A DNA stretch of 64,000 nt from Leptospira sp. 96542 (GTDB taxonomy: Bacteria; Spirochaetota; Leptospiria; Leptospirales; Leptospiraceae), in NCBI GenBank assembly GCA_029310945.1, contig JARJFC010000007.1:1-64000 (forward strand), read 5' to 3'. The notes under the pieces were generated by a model, which was not told the DNA's origin, ran no database searches, and saw only the letters and a list, made by a program, of their open reading frames with translations. This document shows positions 1 to 8,477 of this stretch, piece by piece (position 1 is the stretch's first letter; every line of letters starts with the position of its first letter). The translations under genes were made by a program, and so were the position numbers.

Positions 1-263
1 TTAACGAACATGAAGAGAAGCCAAAGATAGGGCTTGCAAAAGCCATTCACGAACATTGTATCAATTCGAAAACGGGCGAAGAAACTTGTAATGTGTGTTT
101 TGTTACTTGCCCAATCGAAAAAACAGTGAAATTCAAAGGGAATTTGCCTAGTTTTTCACCTTCTTCCTGCACTGGATGTGGGTTATGTGTTGAATCTTGC
201 CCTAGTTTTCCCAAAGCAATACAAGTCAAGATTACTAACAAAAAAAAATTATCGCCTATTTAA
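1..263 (+). CDS. C-terminal part of a double [4Fe-4S] ferredoxin-like protein (partial)
   Basis: An open frame enters from the left edge (frame begins at base 3) and stops with TAA at 261-263. The roughly 86 visible residues hold two iron-sulphur ligand sets: CNVCFVTCP in the middle and [12 protein letters not shown] near the end. The second is a classic [4Fe-4S] motif (CxxCxxCxxxCP). The first is a shortened version that may take a fourth cysteine from the nearby HC. This pattern occurs in electron-transfer subunits such as NapF/NapG-type ferredoxins. The N-terminus and therefore the true family lie outside the window, so no gene name is given. Confidence 0.75.
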   Translation, partial: NEHEEKPKIGLAKAIHEHCINSKTGEETCNVCFVTCPIEKTVKFKGNLPSFSPSSCTGCGLCVESCPSFPKAIQVKITNKKKLSPI

Positions 264-303
264 TGTTCCATTTTAAATAATTTTTTGACTCGATGAGTGT
301 TCA

Positions 304-331
304 TTTTTGATGTATCGCAAAACATCAAAAA
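304..331. terminator. Hairpin, 10-bp stem, between the ferredoxin and zinc-ribbon genes
   Basis: TTTTTGATGT (304-313) pairs perfectly with ACATCAAAAA (322-331) around an 8-base loop. It lies 41 bases after the ferredoxin stop. The downstream arm is A-rich rather than T-rich on the plus strand, so it is a weak intrinsic terminator in that direction; the function is inferred from position. Confidence 0.4.
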
Positions 332-393
332 AATGTTATTCGGTAAAAAAAATAAGTTGAATTTTTAGATAAAAAAGCAATACCTTAAAGAGA

Positions 394-410
394 ACGAGGT
401 TAGTCCTCGT
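394..410 (+). promoter_or_regulatory. Small leader hairpin upstream of the zinc-ribbon gene
   Basis: ACGAGG (394-399), loop TTAGT, CCTCGT (405-410) forms a perfect 6-bp GC-rich stem 42 bases before the ATG at 453. It is conspicuous in very AT-rich surroundings. It may sit in the 5' untranslated region, but nothing here shows what it does. Confidence 0.3.
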
Positions 411-452
411 CAAATAAAGATAAATCTAGATTTTTAAAGGAAAAAGAAAGCT

Positions 453-767
453 ATGGAACCACAAAAAGTAGGACCAGGACAAATTGACAAAATTGCAGAG
501 GATTTGAAAAAAGATCCAGAAAAATCCATTGGAAATTACCTTTTCAAAGGGTTTAGAATTCAAATTTCAAAATACAAAGCGTCGGGTGCGGAAAGGGTTC
601 AACAGCTTTACAAAAGAAGAAGAACACAAGGTCTTTGCATCGTTTGCGGTACAAAAGTAACTCGTAAAAACCCACTCACTGGCAAATTGTATCGTCTTTG
701 CGATGAACACCGCGCACAAATCGATCAAAAAAATAAAGAAAAAGCGAAAGCAAAAAAAGGTAAATAA
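453..767 (+). CDS. Small basic protein with a zinc-ribbon-like CxxC...CxxH motif
   Basis: This 104-residue protein is not assigned to a named family. The N-terminal half carries a KGFRIQISKYKASGAERVQQLY segment split around residues 35-55, followed by basic KRRR. The second half has CIVCGTK and, after a turn, LCDEHR: a CxxC plus CxxH set that fits one structural zinc ion. The tail is very lysine-rich (KEKAKAKKGK), which suggests nucleic-acid or ribosome contact. The gene stands alone between two hairpins, with an A-rich leader and a good intrinsic terminator, so it is probably monocistronic. The DNA- or RNA-binding role is inferred from charge and zinc motif only. Confidence 0.75.
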   Translation: MEPQKVGPGQIDKIAEDLKKDPEKSIGNYLFKGFRIQISKYKASGAERVQQLYKRRRTQGLCIVCGTKVTRKNPLTGKLYRLCDEHRAQIDQKNKEKAKAKKGK

Positions 768-792
768 GCCTAATTTTGTTTTTTTTAGTATG

Positions 793-818
793 AAGGGGTC
801 TAATTGACCCCTTTTTTA
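793..818 (+). terminator. Intrinsic terminator of the zinc-ribbon gene
   Basis: AAGGGGTC (793-800) and GACCCCTT (806-813) form a perfect 8-bp stem with loop TAATT, followed by a T-run. It lies 25 bases after the TAA at 767 and is a textbook rho-independent terminator. Confidence 0.85.
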
Positions 819-880
819 TTTCTCTGAAATTTTTTTCCTTTTTTGTTTACAAAGAGTTTTGTTTCGCTATTCTCTTTTCC

Positions 881-1714
881 ATGAAATTGTTTCTCACCAT
901 GGCTCTTCTCCCGTTTTTAATCCAATGTTCACAAATGATATGGCGCGAAGCTTCTTTGCCAGAGGAAGTATCACCAGGAAGCGACCCTAAACATAATTTG
1001 GTTCTAAGCGTGAGTTACGAAGAAAAAGACCCATGGAACCCGCTCAATGGAACGACAGACAAGAGAGCATACAAAACGAAGATCAAACTTGTTGAAACCC
1101 AAGGTAAACTAACCAAAGAAATCAAAGAATGGGATCTTCCCTCCTGGGCACTTTCTGACGGGGCATTTTACCATTCACAATCATCCACTTTATTTGTGTT
1201 ATATGGTAAGGACGATGAATATGGGACACTAAACCAAACACTCTCCATTTTCCCCACAAACGGAGGTGCTTTCAGTTATCCAGCAAGTCCTGAAAACCGA
1301 ATCATCTTCCAAATGGCACCCTCACCCAACGGAAAACTCGTAGCACTCATCACTGCCAACCAAAAAGAATATGGGGAGTATGCCGAGTTTGAACTTAACC
1401 TCATACAACTCCCAACAAAAGAAATCAATACGTTCCCGATTAGTTTTTGGACGGCGCTCCCAATGTATGGAATGCGTTGGTCTGAGGATGGGTCTAGTTT
1501 GTATCTAAGAACCCCAGACCGAGTTTTGAAGTGGTCAGGGGGGGATGTGAACGAAACCAAAACTTTCCCAGATTGTTTCAGTATCCCTACCAATTTCGGA
1601 AGGTGGGCCTACGAGTCTGCCGAGGTGGTGGATCCTGGTCAGATTCGTTTGGGTAAAAAGCTCCCTAGCCCCAAACTCATCTCCGATATTGAAAAAATTA
1701 GGCTTTGCCGTTAG
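881..1714 (+). CDS. Putative lipoprotein of unknown function
   Basis: A 277-residue protein with a short signal peptide and a spirochaete-type lipobox: MKLFLTMALLPFLIQC, cysteine 16. The rest is hydrophilic and rich in aromatic and beta-type segments. Motifs such as APSPNGKLVALI (about 146-157) and MRWSEDGSSLYLR (about 198-210) look like blades of a WD40/TolB-type propeller. This suggests a beta-propeller lipoprotein at a membrane surface. It is followed by fliI after 121 bases, but a lipoprotein is not a usual flagellar partner and I would not assign it to that pathway. No enzymatic residues were recognised. Confidence 0.7.
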   Translation: MKLFLTMALLPFLIQCSQMIWREASLPEEVSPGSDPKHNLVLSVSYEEKDPWNPLNGTTDKRAYKTKIKLVETQGKLTKEIKEWDLPSWALSDGAFYHSQSSTLFVLYGKDDEYGTLNQTLSIFPTNGGAFSYPASPENRIIFQMAPSPNGKLVALITANQKEYGEYAEFELNLIQLPTKEINTFPISFWTALPMYGMRWSEDGSSLYLRTPDRVLKWSGGDVNETKTFPDCFSIPTNFGRWAYESAEVVDPGQIRLGKKLPSPKLISDIEKIRLCR

Positions 1715-1733
1715 GAGGGTAAAAAACTCCTAA
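1711..1733 (+). terminator. Hairpin overlapping the lipoprotein stop codon
   Basis: TTAGGAG (1711-1717) pairs with CTCCTAA (1727-1733); the TAG stop at 1712-1714 lies in the left arm. It has no T-tract after it (TTCCTC follows), so termination would be weak or need Rho. Confidence 0.35.
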
Positions 1734-1790
1734 TTCCTCAAAACTTTGCCCTTCCGCAAGGCTCGTCCGAGCGGATCAATTCGCTTGATT

Positions 1791-1809
1791 AAATTATGTC
1801 ACATAATTT
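1791..1809 (+). promoter_or_regulatory. Inverted repeat upstream of fliI
   Basis: AAATTATG-TCA-CATAATTT is a perfect 8-bp inverted repeat with a 3-base centre, 26 bases before the fliI ATG. Its core TTATGTCACATAA (1794-1806) recurs exactly, in the same orientation relative to the gene, upstream of flhF (15751-15763 on the minus strand). The CATAAT inside it could also serve as a -10 element, but no good -35 is present 17 bases upstream. It is a candidate operator or promoter element for flagellar genes. Confidence 0.45.
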
Positions 1810-1835
1810 GATGAGAGAAAATCCGCTTATCTGCC

Positions 1836-3200
1836 ATGATCGAAAAAAAATTCACAGAACATATCGATGCCATTTCCAAATATCTCAATGTCGTCGAAAA
1901 AATAGAACCCATCCGTAAAAGCGGGGTTGTGGTTTCTGTTGTGGGAAATGTGATTTTTTCGCAAGGCCCACCCGACTCAAAAATTGGCGAAATTTTAGAA
2001 GTAGAAAGGGGCAGTGACAAAGGTTATCTCCCTTGTGTTTTGGTAGGATTCAAAGATCATCTTTATACCTTAATGCCGTTAGGTGATACACAAGAGATTT
2101 TTCCGCATGCTTTTGTTTTTTCATCAGGTCGTAAGATCACTTTGAATGCAGGACCCGAACTACTCGGTAGAGTTTTAAACGGACTTGGAAAACCAATCGA
2201 TAACAAAGGAATCCTCATCACAAAAGAAGAGCGCGCTTCCGAACCCAAATTCTTAAATCCCTTGGACAGACCCCCCATTACCGAAATTTTAGAAACAGGG
2301 GTTCGGAGCATTGATGGAATGCTCACGGTAGGCCGAGGACAGAGGATTGGTATTTTTTCTGGTTCGGGAGTTGGTAAATCCAGTTTACTCGGGATGATTG
2401 CTCGTTATACGAATGCTGACGTCAATGTTGTTGCCCTCATTGGAGAACGAGGTCGCGAGGTGAATGAATTTTTACATGTGGAATTAGGGAAGGAAGCTCT
2501 GACACGTTCTGTTGTCTTTGTAGCCACTTCTGATTCTTCTAAAATGGAACAAGTGAGTTGTGCCAATTTGGCTTGTTCAGCGGCAGAGTATTTCCGCGAA
2601 AAAGGTATGGCAGTGAATTTATACATGGATTCACTCACTCGGTATGCAGAAGCATTGCGTGAACTTTCCATAGGAGAACCTGTTGTAACAAAAGGTTACG
2701 CATCAAGTGTGTTCACAAAAATGGCAAAACTTGTGGAACGCGCAGGGACATCGCATAACGGCGGCTCCATTACTGGTTTTTATACAGTCCTTACGGATGC
2801 AGACGATGAAATGGACGACATTGTTGCTGACAAAGTGAGGGGTTTTATCGACGGACATATTGTACTTTCACGAAAACTAGCAGAAGAAAGCCACTACCCA
2901 GCCATTGATGTTCCTTCTTCTTTATCCAGGTTGATGCAAAAAATTGTAAACGAAGATCATTATATGCGTGCTTCCATTGTTCGCGAACTAATTTCCAAAT
3001 ATAAAAATTCAGAAGATATTATTTTACTCAATGCTTATGTGCGTGGTGCGGACGAAAAAATTGATATGGCAATAGACAAAAAAGCAGCCATTGACGACTT
3101 TCTAAAACAACGCATTGAAGAAAAAGCTTCATTCAAAGAAGCAACAGCAAAACTTGCCCAAATTTTACAAACACAGTCAAGACAAGACGAAGATTTTTAG
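1836..3200 (+). CDS. fliI: Flagellar type III export ATPase FliI
   Basis: FliI is the hexameric ATPase at the cytoplasmic base of the flagellar export gate; with FliH and FliJ it feeds rod, hook and filament subunits into the secretion channel. This 454-residue protein has the usual length. The P-loop FSGSGVGKSS is at about residues 174-183, the LIGERGREVNEF segment typical of F1/FliI ATPases at about 201-212, a Walker B region LYMDSLTRYAEALRE at about 256-270, and a conserved DVPSSLSRLM near 355. fliJ would normally follow at once, but here an opposite-strand signalling gene separates them. No fliH lies directly upstream in the window. Start ATG at 1836. Confidence 0.96.
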   Translation: MIEKKFTEHIDAISKYLNVVEKIEPIRKSGVVVSVVGNVIFSQGPPDSKIGEILEVERGSDKGYLPCVLVGFKDHLYTLMPLGDTQEIFPHAFVFSSGRKITLNAGPELLGRVLNGLGKPIDNKGILITKEERASEPKFLNPLDRPPITEILETGVRSIDGMLTVGRGQRIGIFSGSGVGKSSLLGMIARYTNADVNVVALIGERGREVNEFLHVELGKEALTRSVVFVATSDSSKMEQVSCANLACSAAEYFREKGMAVNLYMDSLTRYAEALRELSIGEPVVTKGYASSVFTKMAKLVERAGTSHNGGSITGFYTVLTDADDEMDDIVADKVRGFIDGHIVLSRKLAEESHYPAIDVPSSLSRLMQKIVNEDHYMRASIVRELISKYKNSEDIILLNAYVRGADEKIDMAIDKKAAIDDFLKQRIEEKASFKEATAKLAQILQTQSRQDEDF

Positions 3201-3343
3201 GCAGAGGAAGAAATTTAAAGTCAATCATCTAAGAATAATTTCCATTGTGTAGACTTGTGTCCATTGTGTAAAATTTATCCTTGGCCGTATATGGATAAGA
3301 ATTCACGATTTAAATACTATCACTAAAAACCATTTAATAAATA

Positions 3344-6300
3344 TTAATCAATATCCACAATGACAAGAGTTACATCATCATCTGGAGATCGATTACCAGT
3401 AAATTCTTTGATTTTTTCTAACATCAACCTTTTGGCTTCTCGGATGGGATACCCACTGTATCTTTGAACAATTATTAACCAGTCATCATCACCCAACATA
3501 ACCTTATTTGTATTTGTTGCTTCTGTGATGCCATCAGTGTAAAGAACCAAACGATCTCCTTTTTTAAGTGGGATGATTTCTTCCTTCATTTCCAATTCAG
3601 GAATCCAACCAATGAGTTTACCTTGCGGTAAACTAAGGATAGGTTCTTTCTGTCCCACTCGCATGATGATGAGTGGTAAATGACCGCAGCGTGCATGCAC
3701 CAATTGTTTCTTTTCTAAATCGATATAAATATACGAAGCTGTTAAAAAAGCTCCTTTGGTTTTACCAAGTAAAGTGTTGTTGATTTGGTTTAATAATTGT
3801 GCAGGTTCTTTTGACAATCGGACTTGTGTAGAAAAAGCAATTTTTAACATTGCAGACACAAGAGCAGCAGGGATCCCGTGACCAGAAACATCAGCAACAA
3901 TCACACCGAGTTCGGTTTCTGAAATCTCGTGGAAGTCAAAAAAATCACCTCCGACACTGTCCATGGGTTCATAATAAAATTCGGAGTGAATACCTTGCAA
4001 ATTCGGCGTTTCCTCTGGCAAAATGGAACTTTGTAACTTCCTTGCTACTCCCAATTCGTTTTGGAAGGCAATGTATTTATTTTGTTCTGCCACTGCCTTT
4101 TTTAATGTGATTAAATTTTTTGCGCGGGAGATGAGTTCTCGTTTATCAAATGGTTTAGCAAGGTAGTCATTCCCACCTGCTTCTAGTGAGGCGATTATGT
4201 CTGTAATTTGATTTTTCGCAGTCAAAAAAAGAATCGGAAGTTCATACAATGAATAAGATTCTCGGAGCACAGAACAAACGTCATACCCACTCATCCCAGG
4301 CATCATAATATCGAGTAACATGAGTTCAAATGGACCTTCGTCACGAACGATACGGATTGCATCTCCACCATTGGCTGCCTCTGTCACTTCACAGCCGATG
4401 AGGGTTAGATGATTTTTTAAAACCTGCCGGTTGATTGGTTCATCATCAACAATAATTACTTTTACTTTGTTTTCAGAAATTTCATCCTCAAATTCACCTT
4501 CGATAGGTTCAAAACTTTGACTATCAATTCCAAACCAAAGATCCTTTTGTTGCGTTGAGATTTTTTCAAAAGGGATTTCACCTTCCCTTGCCAATGGTAA
4601 GGTAAAACTAAAAACAGAGCCTTCGCCCTCTTTTGACTCCACCCAAATGGTTCCTCCATGGAGTTCGACCAGTCTTTTGGTTATAGCAAGACCAAGCCCA
4701 GTGCCACCAAACTTTCGTGTTGTGGAAGAATCAGCCTGTTCAAAAGACTTAAATATATCCACAAATTGGTTCTTGGGAATTCCAATGCCCGTATCAGCGA
4801 TTGAGATTTTTGCCATTTTATCAACAACGGATGCGGAAAGTTCAATCCGACCTTTTTCCGTAAATTTAATTGCATTACCAATTAAATTGAAAAGGATTTG
4901 TTGTAACCTCGCCTCATCGCCCAAAATCGGAGGAAAATCCAGAGAAATATTATTTCTGACCTGGAGATTTTTTGTAAAATACAATGGCCTGGAAATCACT
5001 AGAACCAAATCTGAAATTTGGTGTAAATCAATGGATTTTAAGTCTAAATCCAAATCTCGATTTTTCATTTTGGAAAAATCAAGAATATCATCCACAAGAG
5101 AAGACAATCTTTTGCCCGAACTAATAATCATTCCTAAATTCTGTCTTTGTTCTGGATTTAATCCCCCACCAATGCCATCAAACATTGATTCAGCGATCCC
5201 TATGATCCCATTCAGAGGTGTTTTTAATTCATGCGAAGTATTGGCCAGAAACTCATCTTTCAATTTATCTAAAACAAGCAAACGTTTGGATAAAGACTCC
5301 ACATCTGCAAATGCCTTACTAAAACGACGAGATAAAGTAAGTGACTGAACCAAAATGAAAAGGAAAATCCCGATGGGTACGGCTTCGATTGTGAAAATCA
5401 CTTGGTAGGCATTGAGAACATCAATGAATGATGCAATTGCCATACAAAGTAAACCAAGTGTAAAAAGATAACTGCCTTCCTTTTTATCAAAACTTGCTCG
5501 GAACACCCCTTGCAAAATGAATAGAATTCCGACAAGGAGTACAATATTGAAATAGGCGTTCAGTGAAGTGAAAACGTAAGTGGGTAAAAAAAGTAAAAAA
5601 GAAACAAAAACCAGAGTGGGGACAAAGAGAATGTATGCCAAAATTTTAGGGTAATATTCTGGATAAAACTCCCGGAAGAAGGCAAAAAATAAAAAAGGAG
5701 AAAGGTAAAAAGTTAGGTACTCCACCCTAAGGCAGCAGTCCCAGCCTATATATGGTTCTAATTCATTGAAAACAAATCGTTCACCAGTGAACAAAATCCG
5801 TACGGCCAAAAGAAAAGCTGCAAACCCAAATAAGACATTCCCTCTGTCCGAACGCCGAAAGTAATACAAACCGAAATGATAGAGCGAAATGATAAAAACA
5901 GCACCTGCTAAAAAAAGAGACGATGCAAAATCTTGGGAAGATTCGCGTTGTAAATCTTCCCAGTTGCCAAAGTAAGGCGGTTCCCAAAGCCCGCCTTTGC
6001 CATGGTGGAAATTGGAGACTTCTACGAGGAGTTCGTTTTCACCTACTTTCCATTCGAGGGGAAGGGTTAAAAATTGGTAGGAAGGTTTCGAGGCGGGTGC
6101 TAACTTTCCCACTAATCCCACACCACCGAGGAATTTGCCATTCCAGTAAACGCGTGATGCTGTGGCGAGATCGACAAATTTAATTCCAAATTTCGGTCGG
6201 TTTGGATCTTGGTTTGGAAACACCAACCGGTAGGTTCCATACCCCTCGCCCGTCCCCAAAAGTTGGTTCCAGGTTCCAGGCACAGCGAGCATAACCTTCG

Positions 6301-6502
6301 CTTCAGGATTTAAGACAGATTCTGAACTGAGTTGGTATGGATAAAACTCCCAATTCCCTTCCAAGTGTATGGGTGTAGAATTTCCCTTCGATAACCAAAG
6401 GACAGGATCCGAAAGAATGGGAGTTGTCACCAAACAGAAAGCGAAAATTACGTAGGAAAATAAATGCATTCGATTAGAAGCCAATACGACAAGATTTCTC
6501 AT
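3344..6502 (-). CDS. 7TM receptor / histidine kinase / REC / SpoIIE phosphatase hybrid
   Basis: A 1052-residue membrane signalling protein. In order: a signal segment (about 1-31), an extracytoplasmic beta-rich domain of 7TMR-DISMED2 type (about 45-190), seven likely membrane helices (about 195-395), a HisKA domain with LANTSHELKTPLNGI (His424), a HATPase domain with LFNLIGNAIKF and DTGIGIP / GGTGLGLAI boxes, a receiver domain with phospho-acceptor Asp731 in LLDIMMPG, and a C-terminal SpoIIE/PP2C domain (about 830-1050) with GGDFFDF, VADVSGHG and DDVTLVIV metal-site motifs. It probably senses a periplasmic ligand and ends in Ser/Thr dephosphorylation of a STAS-type target. It lies between fliI and fliJ on the opposite strand, which suggests, but does not prove, a link to motility. 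Confidence 0.9.
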   Translation of the reverse strand: MRNLVVLASNRMHLFSYVIFAFCLVTTPILSDPVLWLSKGNSTPIHLEGNWEFYPYQLSSESVLNPEAKVMLAVPGTWNQLLGTGEGYGTYRLVFPNQDPNRPKFGIKFVDLATASRVYWNGKFLGGVGLVGKLAPASKPSYQFLTLPLEWKVGENELLVEVSNFHHGKGGLWEPPYFGNWEDLQRESSQDFASSLFLAGAVFIISLYHFGLYYFRRSDRGNVLFGFAAFLLAVRILFTGERFVFNELEPYIGWDCCLRVEYLTFYLSPFLFFAFFREFYPEYYPKILAYILFVPTLVFVSFLLFLPTYVFTSLNAYFNIVLLVGILFILQGVFRASFDKKEGSYLFTLGLLCMAIASFIDVLNAYQVIFTIEAVPIGIFLFILVQSLTLSRRFSKAFADVESLSKRLLVLDKLKDEFLANTSHELKTPLNGIIGIAESMFDGIGGGLNPEQRQNLGMIISSGKRLSSLVDDILDFSKMKNRDLDLDLKSIDLHQISDLVLVISRPLYFTKNLQVRNNISLDFPPILGDEARLQQILFNLIGNAIKFTEKGRIELSASVVDKMAKISIADTGIGIPKNQFVDIFKSFEQADSSTTRKFGGTGLGLAITKRLVELHGGTIWVESKEGEGSVFSFTLPLAREGEIPFEKISTQQKDLWFGIDSQSFEPIEGEFEDEISENKVKVIIVDDEPINRQVLKNHLTLIGCEVTEAANGGDAIRIVRDEGPFELMLLDIMMPGMSGYDVCSVLRESYSLYELPILFLTAKNQITDIIASLEAGGNDYLAKPFDKRELISRAKNLITLKKAVAEQNKYIAFQNELGVARKLQSSILPEETPNLQGIHSEFYYEPMDSVGGDFFDFHEISETELGVIVADVSGHGIPAALVSAMLKIAFSTQVRLSKEPAQLLNQINNTLLGKTKGAFLTASYIYIDLEKKQLVHARCGHLPLIIMRVGQKEPILSLPQGKLIGWIPELEMKEEIIPLKKGDRLVLYTDGITEATNTNKVMLGDDDWLIIVQRYSGYPIREAKRLMLEKIKEFTGNRSPDDDVTLVIVDID

Positions 6503-6565
6503 TTTTTTAAAAATACGAGTAAAAAAGAGTACAAAATTTAAGAAGAATCGTAGAAATAGACAGGT

Positions 6566-7162
6566 GTGAAACGATTTCAGTTTAGTTTGGAAACTGTATT
6601 AAAACTACGCACGAGGAAAGAGGAAGAAGAAATCCGTCGCCTTTCTATTGTTGTTTCCAAACTCAACGAATTGATCTTAGAAAAACAAACCAATGAAGTG
6701 GAAATCCAAAACTCCTATGATACCATCCTCGCGTCCGCTAAGGTAGGAACCAGTTTGGATGATTATTTGTACATCGAACGTTACATCCAAGGTCTCATCA
6801 AACAAAATGCAGATCTAGACCAGAAAATTTTTTCACAGATGGAAGAAGTCAATTTGGTGAGAAAAGATGTTTTGGTCGCACGCCAAAATAAAAAGGTTTT
6901 GGAAGTTTTAAAAGAAAAACGACACTTAGAATGGAAAAAAAGACGGAACAAAATGGAAAGGCGAGAAGTGGAAGAATTCAATCTTTCGATGGCAAACTTT
7001 GATTCTTATTTTGAGGGATTGACCGCAGCCAAACCTTCTAAAAAAATTCCAAAAACTTTCAAGATTCTGAACCGAGAAGATGGTGGTGACGAACTCACAT
7101 CAGATTTCAAAACCCTCCGCGATTTTTATGAAAAATATTACTTAGGACAAGGTAAAACCTAA
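6566..7162 (+). CDS. fliJ: Flagellar export chaperone/stalk protein FliJ
   Basis: A 198-residue, highly charged coiled-coil protein. The N-terminus KRFQFSLETVLKLRTRKEEE is characteristic of FliJ, the central stalk that sits in the FliI hexamer and contacts FlhA. The remainder is nearly all heptad-like helix rich in K and E. Start is a GTG at 6566; an overlapping GTG two bases earlier is out of frame. The stop is followed immediately by the ATG of flbB, so the two are co-transcribed and probably translationally coupled. FliJ proteins are usually about 150 residues; the extra C-terminal 50 residues are typical of spirochaete versions as far as I know. Confidence 0.85.
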   Translation: MKRFQFSLETVLKLRTRKEEEEIRRLSIVVSKLNELILEKQTNEVEIQNSYDTILASAKVGTSLDDYLYIERYIQGLIKQNADLDQKIFSQMEEVNLVRKDVLVARQNKKVLEVLKEKRHLEWKKRRNKMERREVEEFNLSMANFDSYFEGLTAAKPSKKIPKTFKILNREDGGDELTSDFKTLRDFYEKYYLGQGKT

Positions 7163-7813
7163 ATGGCAAGCGTAACTGATAAAACCCGATCTTTTTTCCT
7201 CGTCGTACTCATTTTCTTTCTGATAGCCATTGGTTTTTTTGTTTTTGATTATTTCCAAGTCATCAATGCGGAAGATTATTTCCCATTCCTAAAAAAACAA
7301 CCTGGGTTTGTGAACCAAGATCTTCTGTCTCCCACAGAACTTGAAAAATTAGAAATGGAAAAAGCCAAAGAACGCCTGATAGCTGACCGTGAAGAAATTG
7401 AACAAATGAAACGCGAATTGGATGAAAAATCCTCCTCACTCAGCGCCGATAAAGAACGTCTGGAAGAATTGAAAGAAGGCATCCAACGCAAAGAAAAAGA
7501 GATGGCGGATAAAATCAAAAAGGACAACCAAAGATCAGAAAAGGTAAAAGTTCTCGCAAACAAAGTTGCAAACATGCCGCCAGAGTCAGCACGAGATATG
7601 CTCATCAATTGGCCAGATTATGATATCATTGAAGTGTTTGAACAAATGGATCGGGATGCCGAAGAAGAAGGCCGACAAACCATCACAACTTATCTACTCA
7701 CATTGTTCCCTGCAGAAAGACGTTCTGTGATTTCCAATAAATGGTTGGATGCCAGCGCAAAAAATGTACCTGGGTATGGTAAAAGTTTAGATGATGAAGA
7801 TTCAGAACCCTAA
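7163..7813 (+). CDS. flbB: Periplasmic-flagellum collar/motor protein FlbB (MotE-like)
   Basis: A 216-residue protein with one N-terminal membrane helix (about residues 11-30), a long charged coiled coil (about 60-125), and a C-terminal globular part with VANMPPESARDMLINWPDYD and EEEGRQTITTYLLTLFP. That arrangement and the position directly behind fliJ match FlbB of Borrelia, where the order is fliI-fliJ-flbB. FlbB anchors the spirochaete-specific collar and helps place stators. The C-terminal part resembles the MgtE N-terminal-like domain of MotE/FlbB proteins. The name comes from synteny and architecture; a search would be needed to confirm it. Confidence 0.65.
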   Translation: MASVTDKTRSFFLVVLIFFLIAIGFFVFDYFQVINAEDYFPFLKKQPGFVNQDLLSPTELEKLEMEKAKERLIADREEIEQMKRELDEKSSSLSADKERLEELKEGIQRKEKEMADKIKKDNQRSEKVKVLANKVANMPPESARDMLINWPDYDIIEVFEQMDRDAEEEGRQTITTYLLTLFPAERRSVISNKWLDASAKNVPGYGKSLDDEDSEP

Positions 7814-7855
7814 TCAAAATTGAAATTTCAATTTTGATCATTTTGATTTTTTTTT
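7813..7855 (+). terminator. Intrinsic terminator of fliJ-flbB (perfect palindrome)
   Basis: A perfect 26-bp palindrome (7813-7838, arms ATCAAAATTGAAA and TTTCAATTTTGAT, no spacer) begins in the stop codon of flbB. It is followed by a run of T (7847-7855). A second short partial copy of the right arm, ATTTTGAT, follows at 7840-7847. It should terminate the flagellar transcript. Confidence 0.7.
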
Positions 7856-7928
7856 AAAACTTTCAATTTGGTAGTTTAGGATATTAGGGTTATAGGATAT
7901 TTGGATTTGAACTTCTGAATCCAAACTT

Positions 7929-8477
7929 TCATTTCAAAAGGATGGATTTTACATCGCCTATTGCTTTTTCCAGCACATCATTTACAATCACATAATCGAA
8001 GCTAGATGCTTCATCGAGTTCACTCATTCCATTTTGGATGCGAGTTTCGATACTTGTCTGTGAATCAGTTCCACGTCTTATCAAACGTTCAATCCAAATT
8101 TCACGACTCGGTGGTTCAATAAAAATAGAAACCGATTCAGGTCGTATTTTTTTAACAATTTTTGCCCCTTGTACATCCAAATCAAGAAGAACCACCCTGT
8201 TTTCATCCAAAGCTTTTTTGATTGGTTCTTTGGGTGTGCCATAATAATTTCCATGTACAAGGGCCCATTCATAAAACATACCTTTACCAATTTGTTCTTT
8301 GAACTCTTTTTCTGTTAAAAAATAATAGGTTTTACCTTCTTCGTCACCTGGTCTTGGACTTCTAGTTGTGCATGAAATAGAAAAATAAAATTCAGGGTAT
8401 TCGTTTAATAGATGTGAGATGATGGTCGATTTACCACCCCCCGCTACGGACGAAATGATATAGAGGTTGGATTTCAT
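7929..8477 (-). CDS. gmk: Guanylate kinase
   Basis: Guanylate kinase phosphorylates GMP/dGMP to GDP in purine salvage and synthesis. At 182 residues it is near the usual length. The N-terminus [19 protein letters not shown] carries the P-loop, but the canonical GPSGxGKST is changed to SVAGGGKST: the first glycine and the proline are lost. GMP-site motifs [20 protein letters not shown] (about 35-54) and [13 protein letters not shown] (about 69-81) are intact, as is [10 protein letters not shown]. It overlaps remA by four bases (ATGA), a strong sign of co-translation, as in the remA-gmk pair of Bacillus. Confidence 0.93.
   Translation of the reverse strand: MKSNLYIISSVAGGGKSTIISHLLNEYPEFYFSISCTTRSPRPGDEEGKTYYFLTEKEFKEQIGKGMFYEWALVHGNYYGTPKEPIKKALDENRVVLLDLDVQGAKIVKKIRPESVSIFIEPPSREIWIERLIRRGTDSQTSIETRIQNGMSELDEASSFDYVIVNDVLEKAIGDVKSILLK

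Noticed and set aside
3241..3270. Direct repeat TCCATTGTGTA (3241-3251 and 3260-3270) between fliI and the hybrid gene
   Set aside because: Only two 11-bp copies in a convergent gap; consistent with chance or slippage and no function suggested.
4647..5348. 233-residue plus-strand ORF
   Set aside because: Antisense to the HisKA/HATPase region of the hybrid signalling gene, which has strong domain evidence.
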